Shown piece after piece: positions 1 to 5,722 of a stretch of 5,722 bases of DNA (its first letter is position 1; every line of letters begins with the position of its first letter). The notes under the pieces are model-generated. The model did not search any database. It was given only the letters and a program-made list of their open reading frames with translations, and was not told where the DNA came from. Source of the stretch: an uncultured Eubacteriales bacterium (lineage in GTDB: Bacteria > Bacillota > Clostridia > Oscillospirales > Oscillospiraceae). The stretch spans positions 1 to 5,722 of the forward strand of contig URVR01000111.1 of NCBI GenBank assembly GCA_900551355.1, given 5' to 3'. A program made the position numbers and the translations under genes.

Positions 1-40
1 CTCTACGTCTCGTGGGCTCGGAGATGTGTATAAGAGACAG
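1..40 (+). other. Nextera (Tn5) i7-side sequencing adapter, artificial
   Basis: This is not biological sequence. Positions 7-40 match the Illumina Nextera Read 2 transposase adapter. Positions 22-40 are the 19-bp Tn5 mosaic end AGATGTGTATAAGAGACAG. Positions 1-6 (CTCTAC) look like the last six bases of an i7 index oligo; from memory this agrees with index N712. Real insert begins at 41. Reading minus-strand frames into this block gives the well-known spurious peptide tail SYTHLRAHET. Confidence 0.98.
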
Positions 41-1263
41 GAATACTCCTTGGCGCCGGCCACCAGATAGAAGCTGGTCTCCTTGGTGCGCTGGTTGGAC
101 AGGATAAAGCCGATGTTGGACTCGTCGGACACCACGGAGGTGACGCCGGTGTACATGTACACGTCGTCGCCGATGGCAATGTAGTTGTAGCCCTCGGTGG
201 TGACGGTGACATCCCGCTGCCCGAACAGGGAGTTGATGAAGCCGTTGACGTAGGCACCGTGGTAGTCGTACTGCTGCATGATCAGCTCGGCGGTGAACAC
301 ATGGTCCACCCAGTTGGGCACGCTGCCCGTCTCGTAGTAGGTGCTCTCGCCGGTAACGGCGTTGACCAGCACCGCGCCGATGATATCCCGCCCGCCGAAC
401 AGGCCGATGGTGTGGCTCACGCGGGGGCAGACCCACCACGGATCGCCGTTTTCGTCGATCTCAAAGGCGGGATCGTCGAACATATAGGTGGGATAGCGGA
501 ACCGCAGGTGCCGGTTGAGGTTGCGGCTGAAATGCTCGGCGGTGGTGTAGCGGATGCCCTCGTCCAGCCGCACCACCTCCACGTTCTGGGTGACCATGTC
601 GATGATGAGGTAGGCGGGCAGGCCCTGCGCCCGGTTGTTCAGCCATTTGATGAGGTCGCCGTACCGCAGGGGCGTCACCCGCACGGGACGGCCCTGATAG
701 TTGATCTGGGTGTAGTCGTCCGCCACCTCGAACTGGGACACCATGTCCGCCAGCTCGCCCAGCTTGCGGTCGCCCAGCTTCATGGCGGACTGCGCGTCCA
801 GCATGGGGATCTGGTCGTAGCTGATCTCCTCCACCTCGGCGGCGAAGTCGCCGTCCTCCACGGTCAGCAGATCCCGGTAGTCCTTGGCGCGGAACAGCTG
901 CCAGCCCAGCACCGCGCCCACCAGCGCGGCGGCCACCAGGCCCACCGCCAGGATAAGGGGCACGGTACACTGCTTTTTCAGAAAGCCGAAATACCCCTTG
1001 GCGCCGGTGCCCTGAAACCCGGAGGTCAACACGGCACACACGCCGTACACCGCGCAGGTCAGCAGCGCGAAGGCGTAGAATTCCTCGCTCTTGAGGTTGA
1101 TGGGCGGCAGCACGATATAGTAGTAGACGGCGGCAAAGACCAGCGTCACCGCCAGATTCAGCAGCGTGCGGCCCAGCGGCGTGCCCACGGGCTTGCGCTC
1201 CTTTTTGGGGCGGGGCTGGTGGGCGAAGCCCTGAAAATTCGGATCGTTCCAGTTGGTGTTCAT
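41..1263 (-). CDS. Uncharacterised membrane protein with large extracytoplasmic domain, 3' end missing
   Basis: The frame is open from ATG (1263-1261) to the fragment end at 41: 407 residues plus two bases of the next codon, with no stop reached. The start is supported by AAAGGA (1276-1271 on the minus strand), about seven bases upstream, and by a promoter further up. The N-terminus (residues 1-30) is hydrophilic and Lys/Arg-rich. Predicted membrane segments lie at about 32-53, 62-80 and 102-121. The loop between segments 2 and 3 carries lysines (GFLKKQ), so by the positive-inside rule the N-terminus is cytoplasmic and residues from about 122 onward lie outside. That domain has a motif-like stretch VLVNAVTGESTYYE (about 318-331), which recalls the strand patterns of PepSY-type domains, and YVNGFINSLFG further on. 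I cannot assign a family or function. It is transcribed divergently from ctsR, with no CtsR operator at its promoter, so membership in that regulon is not supported. Its C-terminus is lost to the adapter junction. Confidence 0.85.
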
Positions 1264-1301
1264 AGGCAGTTCCTTTCTCTGTCGTTTTGCGGCTTGAGGA
1301 T

Positions 1302-1330
1302 AGTATACCCTACCGTGAAGAATTTGTACA
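1302..1330 (-). promoter_or_regulatory. Predicted sigma-A promoter of the membrane-protein gene
   Basis: On the minus strand, a -35 element TGTACA (1330-1325, 4/6 to TTGACA) and a -10 element TATACT (1307-1302, 5/6 to TATAAT) are separated by 17 bases. Transcription would start near 1295, giving a leader of about 30 nt that contains the AAAGGA ribosome binding site. No GTCAAA heptamer pair lies on it. Confidence 0.65.
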
Positions 1331-1374
1331 GAGGTCATTGCGTGCGCCTGCGAGTCGGTCACTGTTGCGGTGCC

Positions 1375-1416
1375 CAAAATTTCTGCGCTGCCTTACGGCG
1401 GCCGCTTGAAATTTTG
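1375..1416. repeat. Inverted repeat / stem-loop with CAAAATTTC arms
   Basis: Perfect 9-bp arms CAAAATTTC (1375-1383) and GAAATTTTG (1408-1416) enclose 24 bases. Inside them, GCTGCC (1388-1393 approximately) and GGCGGC (around 1397-1402) can form a second stem around TTAC, with one G.T-type mismatch. It is not followed by a T-run, and no gene ends here on either strand, so a terminator role is not supported. It could be part of a dispersed intergenic repeat or of a small RNA. Confidence 0.55.
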
Positions 1417-1494
1417 ACCGCGGCCACTCGTTCACCTCGCTTCATCCGCCGCTGGCGGCGCTCGGATCACTCCCTCCGGCGGCCCCGTTTCTTT

Positions 1495-1549
1495 CAACAG
1501 CGGTAAGGAGTATTTCGCTCTCCGGAGCGACCCACTTTTGCCGCTGTTG
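1495..1549. repeat. Alternative stem that competes with the large foldback
   Basis: CAACAGCGGTAA (1495-1506) can pair with TTGCCGCTGTTG (1538-1549): 11 of 12 positions pair, and the exception is a T.G wobble. The right arm reuses bases 1538-1542 of the perfect stem of the large inverted repeat, plus its loop. The two folds are therefore mutually exclusive. The CGCTC/GAGCG hairpin (1516-1529) would sit inside the loop of this alternative. Confidence 0.55.
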
Positions 1550-1584
1550 GCAAAAGTGGATCGCGCCGCGGCACGGAATACCCC
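1507..1584. repeat. Large imperfect inverted repeat (36-nt arms, 6-nt loop)
   Basis: The arms at 1507-1542 and 1549-1584 match at 28 of 36 positions by hand alignment, around the loop GCTGTT. The inner 11 bp are perfect: CCACTTTTGCC (1532-1542) with GGCAAAAGTGG (1549-1559). The next GCGA/TCGC block pairs after one mismatch. A smaller hairpin CGCTC-TCCG-GAGCG (1516-1529) lies within the left arm. There is no flanking T-run, so it is not a standard intrinsic terminator. MITE-like or REP-like dispersed repeat is the leading guess. A small structured RNA is the alternative. Confidence 0.7.
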
Positions 1585-1616
1585 CGACCCCTCGTTCACA
1601 AATTGTTTACACATTT

Positions 1617-1633
1617 GGTCAAAGAAAGTCAAA
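1617..1633 (+). promoter_or_regulatory. CtsR operator 1
   Basis: GGTCAAA-GAA-AGTCAAA is an exact fit to the known CtsR tandem heptamer RGTCAAA-NAN-RGTCAAA. It ends eight bases upstream of the -35 box of the ctsR promoter, where a bound CtsR dimer would interfere with RNA polymerase. Confidence 0.93.
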
Positions 1634-1641
1634 AATACCTG

Positions 1642-1669
1642 TTGACAAAAGGCAAAGACGTGCTATACT
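1642..1669 (+). promoter_or_regulatory. Sigma-A promoter of the ctsR-mcsA-clpC operon
   Basis: A perfect -35 TTGACA (1642-1647) and a -10 TATACT (1664-1669, 5/6) are spaced by 16 bases. TGC directly before the -10 box makes it an extended -10. Transcription should start near 1676, giving a leader of about 55 nt that contains operator 2. The strong consensus suits a promoter held down by a repressor. Confidence 0.88.
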
Positions 1670-1677
1670 ACAGCCAA

Positions 1678-1700
1678 GGTCAAAGAAAGGCAAAGTCAAA
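1678..1700 (+). promoter_or_regulatory. CtsR operator 2, just downstream of the promoter
   Basis: GGTCAAA-GAA-AGGCAAA (1678-1694) matches the CtsR consensus except for one base in the second heptamer. It is followed by a third, overlapping heptamer AGTCAAA (1694-1700) in non-standard spacing. It covers the expected start of transcription, so together with operator 1 it brackets the promoter. Confidence 0.85.
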
Positions 1701-1730
1701 AATGATTTTGCGGAAAGGCGGCAGGCAAGC

Positions 1731-2180
1731 ATGGGTATCTCTGATATCATCGCCGGATTCATCCAGCAGGAGCTGGAGGAGGCCGGCGGCGCGCTGGAGC
1801 TTCAGCGCAGCGACCTGGCACAGCGGTTCAACTGCGTGCCCAGTCAGATCAACTACGTCATGTCCACCCGCTTCTCCCCGGAGCACGGCTACATCGTGGA
1901 ATCCCGGCGGGGCGGCGGCGGCTACATCCGCATCACGCGGGTGCAGGTGGACCGGCAGACGCTGCTGATGCACGTCATCAACTCCATCGGCGACACGCTG
2001 GATTACGCCAGCGCCCGGGCCATCACCCAGAATCTGGTGGAATCCGAGGCCATCAGCCGGGAACTGGGGCAGGCGCTGCTGTCCGCCGCAGGCGAGCGGG
2101 CGCTGCGCACCGTTCCCAAGGAGCAGCGCGGCGCGCTGCGGGCCGATATTTTCAAGCAGATCCTGATTCATTCGGTCTGA
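1731..2180 (+). CDS. ctsR: CtsR, transcriptional repressor of class III heat-shock genes
   Basis: At 149 residues it is near the usual length (about 150-155). CtsR is a dimeric winged-helix repressor that binds tandem GTCAAA heptamers in front of clp and its own genes and lets go on heat or protein stress. The N-terminal DNA-binding domain (about 1-72) contains the family signature CVPSQINYV (35-43), TRF (46-48), GYIVES (53-58) and the wing RRGGGGYIRI (59-68). The four glycines (61-64) form the loop reported in Bacillus CtsR to act as the intrinsic heat sensor, and the neighbouring arginines correspond to the region phosphorylated by McsB in Bacillus relatives. Residues about 75-149 match the helical C-terminal domain. 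The ATG at 1731 follows GGAAAGGCGG about nine bases upstream. It is the first gene of the operon, behind a promoter carrying its own operators, so autoregulation is expected. The identification is firm. Confidence 0.97.
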   Translation: MGISDIIAGFIQQELEEAGGALELQRSDLAQRFNCVPSQINYVMSTRFSPEHGYIVESRRGGGGYIRITRVQVDRQTLLMHVINSIGDTLDYASARAITQNLVESEAISRELGQALLSAAGERALRTVPKEQRGALRADIFKQILIHSV

Positions 2181-2189
2181 TTTTTCAGC

Positions 2190-2196
2190 AAGGAGG
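2190..2196 (+). promoter_or_regulatory. Ribosome binding site of the mcsA-like gene
   Basis: AAGGAGG is a near-perfect anti-Shine-Dalgarno match eight bases before the ATG at 2205. It fixes the start, and with it the CxxC pair beginning at residue 3. Confidence 0.85.
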
Positions 2197-2204
2197 TTAC
2201 GATT

Positions 2205-2648
2205 ATGAGATGTGATCGTTGTGGAAAGAACGAAGCCACGTTCTACTATAAGAGCAATATCAACGGTAAGGTGACACAGGTACACCTGTGCCCCCAGTGC
2301 GCGGAGGAGCTGGGCTATACCGACTCGTTCCGCTCCGCCGGCATGACCGGCGGCCTGTTCGGAGATTTCTTCTCCCGTCCCTTTGGGATGCTGGAGCCGT
2401 TCTTTGACGGCCTCGGCGCCCGGATGCTCACGGAGTTCCCCGAGCCGGTGGACGTGCTGGGACAGGCGCGTGAGAGCACGCCTGCCGCAGAGGAGCAGGG
2501 CGATCTGCTGCCCAAGGACGAGCAGGACGCCCTGACAAAGCAGCGCAAGCGCAACGCGCTGCAGACACAGCTGAATCTGGCAGTGGAGGAGGAGCGCTTC
2601 GAGGAAGCGGCCAAGCTGCGGGATGAGCTGAAGGCGCTGGAGCAGTAA
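2205..2648 (+). CDS. mcsA: McsA-like protein with one zinc site and a UVR motif (short form)
   Basis: 147 residues. McsA is the zinc-binding partner that activates the arginine kinase McsB and tunes CtsR and ClpC activity in Bacillus and Staphylococcus. The N-terminus carries C3xxC6 and C29xxC32, the first zinc finger of the family. A Gly/Phe-rich linker follows (about 49-71, GGLFGDFF... to FFDGLG), then an acidic low-complexity stretch (88-108). A Lys/Arg-rich start leads to a UVR coiled-coil motif (about 114-146, core RFEEAAKLRDELKALE). Bacillus McsA is about 185 residues with a second Cys pair set between the linker and the UVR motif. Here no cysteine occurs after C32, so that second finger is missing. 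The gene starts 24 bases after the ctsR stop and ends 42 bases before clpC, with no mcsB between. Family membership follows from position, first finger and UVR. Function without McsB is inference: a zinc/UVR adaptor for ClpC or CtsR is plausible. Confidence 0.85.
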   Translation: MRCDRCGKNEATFYYKSNINGKVTQVHLCPQCAEELGYTDSFRSAGMTGGLFGDFFSRPFGMLEPFFDGLGARMLTEFPEPVDVLGQARESTPAAEEQGDLLPKDEQDALTKQRKRNALQTQLNLAVEEERFEEAAKLRDELKALEQ

Positions 2649-2690
2649 CGCCGGCGCGGAACACCACAGTAAGAGAGGAAGTGCTTATTT

Positions 2691-5144
<2,454 letters not shown>

Positions 5145-5145
5145 G

Positions 5146-5183
5146 AAAAGGACGTCCGGTCACAAGACCGGACGTCCTTTTTT
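5146..5183 (+). terminator. Intrinsic terminator after clpC, probably bidirectional
   Basis: Perfect 15-nt arms (5146-5160 and 5167-5181, core AGGACGTCCGGT / ACCGGACGTCCT) enclose the loop CACAAG. On the plus strand the stem runs into six Ts (5178-5183), two bases past the clpC stop. Read on the minus strand the same stem is followed by TTTTCTTATTT, so it can also end the convergent lyase gene, whose stop is 11 bases away. Each arm contains the self-complementary octamer GGACGTCC. Confidence 0.93.
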
Positions 5184-5193
5184 GCGTCTTTTA

Positions 5194-5675
5194 TTACAGC
5201 TGTGCCAGCGCCTGATCCAGATCGGCGATGATGTCCTCGGCGTTCTCCAGACCCACGGACAGGCGGATAAGTCCGGCGGGAATGCCGGAGGCCGCCAGCT
5301 CCTCCTCGGTGTAGGTGGAGTGGGTCATGGACGCGGCGTGCTCGATCAGCGTCTCCGCGTCGCCCAGGGACACGGCCACGGTGATGAGCTTCACGGCGTT
5401 GACCAGCTTCATGCCGGCCGCCTTGCCGCCCTTGACCTCGAAGGACAGCATACCGCCGAAGTCCCGCATCTGCCGTGCGGCGATGTCGTGGCCCGCGTGG
5501 CTCTCCAGACCGGGATAGTAGACCTTCTCCACGGCGGGGTGCTTATCCAGGAACTCCGCCACCAGCCGGGCGTTGAGGCAGTGCTTCTGCATCCGGATCT
5601 CCAGCGTTTTCAGACCCCGGAGGATCAGGAACGCGGAGAAGGGATCCATCACCGCGCCGGTCATGTCCTTCAGAC
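5194..5675 (-). CDS. PLP-dependent Cys/Met-metabolism enzyme, probable methionine gamma-lyase, C-terminal part
   Basis: The visible part is the last 160 or so residues of an enzyme family usually about 390-400 long. It runs from the fragment end (5675, mid-codon) to TAA at 5196-5194. The first readable residues are LKDMTGAV, where the ATG at 5664 is internal and not the true start. Methionine gamma-lyase splits methionine to methanethiol, 2-oxobutyrate and ammonia. The segment lines up with Pseudomonas-type methionine gamma-lyase from memory: KDMTGAV (the Lys-Asp-Met pocket of that subgroup), LILRGLKTL, VYYPGLESH, AVSLGDAETL, ASMTHSTYT and the carboxylate-binding Arg in LIRLSVGLE. The PLP lysine and the active-site cysteine lie in the missing N-terminal part. 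Cystathionine gamma-lyase or O-acetylhomoserine sulfhydrylase activity cannot be excluded. It converges on clpC and shares its terminator; a functional link to ClpC is not implied. Confidence 0.9.
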
Positions 5676-5722
5676 CTGTCTCTTATACACATCTGACGCT
5701 GCCGACGATCGCATAAGTGTAG
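5676..5722 (-). other. Nextera (Tn5) i5-side sequencing adapter with index, artificial
   Basis: Positions 5676-5708 are the reverse complement of the Nextera Read 1 transposase adapter, starting with the mosaic end CTGTCTCTTATACACATCT (5676-5694). 5709-5716 (TCGCATAA) is the place of the i5 index; its reverse complement TTATGCGA agrees, from memory, with index S522. 5717-5722 (GTGTAG) begins the P5 oligo. Biological sequence ends at 5675. Confidence 0.98.

Larger units (their letters stand above)
1331..1616. other. Gene-free, structure-rich intergenic segment
   Basis: No frame here has a plausible start, ribosome binding site and protein-like composition. The short frames that cross it are Arg/Pro/Ser-rich translations of GC-rich repeats. 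What it does hold is several foldback structures, listed separately (1375-1416, 1495-1549, 1507-1584), plus a small CCGCC/GGCGG hairpin at 1446-1458. It lies upstream of both flanking promoters, which fire outward, so it should not be part of either predicted mRNA leader. Confidence 0.6.

Noticed and set aside
3..257. 84-codon minus-strand frame ending in SYTHLRAHET
   Set aside because: Its tail is translated Nextera adapter and its body is an alternative frame of the membrane-protein gene.
1413..1419. Lone GGTCAAA heptamer on the minus strand
   Set aside because: No second heptamer at the required 10-base period; CtsR needs a tandem pair, and no promoter is next to it.
259..1506. 415-codon plus-strand open frame over the membrane-protein gene
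   Set aside because: Antisense shadow rich in His/Gln/Val/Gly with no recognisable domain. The minus-strand frame has a promoter, a ribosome binding site and sensible membrane topology.
1507..1584. Large foldback as a terminator
   Set aside because: No T-run on either strand and no gene ends near it; both flanking genes are transcribed away from it.
1427..1599. Direct repeat CTCGTTCAC (1427-1435 and 1591-1599) as a possible 9-bp target-site duplication around the foldback region
   Set aside because: The sequence between has no inverted repeats at its edges and no transposase, and a 9-bp match within about 300 bases is not rare enough to build on.
1432..1632. 66-codon minus-strand frame with TTG start (MTFFDQMCKQ...)
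   Set aside because: No ribosome binding site; it begins inside CtsR operator 1 and translates GC-rich foldback sequence. It is more likely repeat DNA than a protein.
1603..1968. 121-codon plus-strand frame overlapping the ctsR leader and start
   Set aside because: It starts upstream of the predicted transcription start and runs out of frame through ctsR. It has no ribosome binding site or recognisable domain.

Overview
The window is one chromosomal fragment of a high-GC, low-branching Firmicute. The best guess is a gut Clostridia member of the Oscillospiraceae type. This rests on the Firmicutes-specific ctsR / mcsA-like / clpC heat-shock operon with canonical CtsR operators, on the strong G/C preference at third codon positions, and on the family resemblance of the proteins. 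The taxon is inferred, not demonstrated. Both ends are laboratory sequence: positions 1-40 and 5676-5722 are Illumina Nextera (Tn5) adapters with remnants of the index barcodes. Biological sequence is therefore only 41-5675, and both outermost genes are cut by the library fragment ends, not by evolution.

Layout. 41-1263 (minus): a 3'-truncated gene for an uncharacterised membrane protein with three predicted membrane segments and a large extracytoplasmic domain, with its own sigma-A-type promoter at 1302-1330. 1264-1730: a divergent intergenic region. Its middle (about 1375-1584) holds no convincing gene but is rich in foldback structure, including a 36-nt-arm imperfect inverted repeat and a second stem that competes with it. 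Its right end holds a strong sigma-A promoter bracketed by two CtsR operators. 1731-5144 (plus): ctsR, an mcsA-like gene and clpC, tightly spaced, each with its own ribosome binding site. 5146-5183: a strong hairpin terminator, probably bidirectional. 5194-5675 (minus): the C-terminal part of a PLP-dependent Cys/Met-metabolism enzyme, most like methionine gamma-lyase, converging on clpC.

How the genes work together. CtsR should repress its own operon by binding the two tandem-heptamer sites. On heat or protein stress it releases the promoter, giving more ClpC, the AAA+ unfoldase that feeds ClpP. The ClpP-docking tripeptide is present in ClpC. The notable departure from the Bacillus/Staphylococcus arrangement is that mcsB (the protein-arginine kinase) is absent from its usual place between mcsA and clpC. 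The McsA-like protein also has only the first of the two zinc-binding Cys pairs sets and goes directly on to the UVR motif. This points to a reduced version of the CtsR control circuit. No CRISPR array, tRNA, rRNA, IS element or phage gene was seen.
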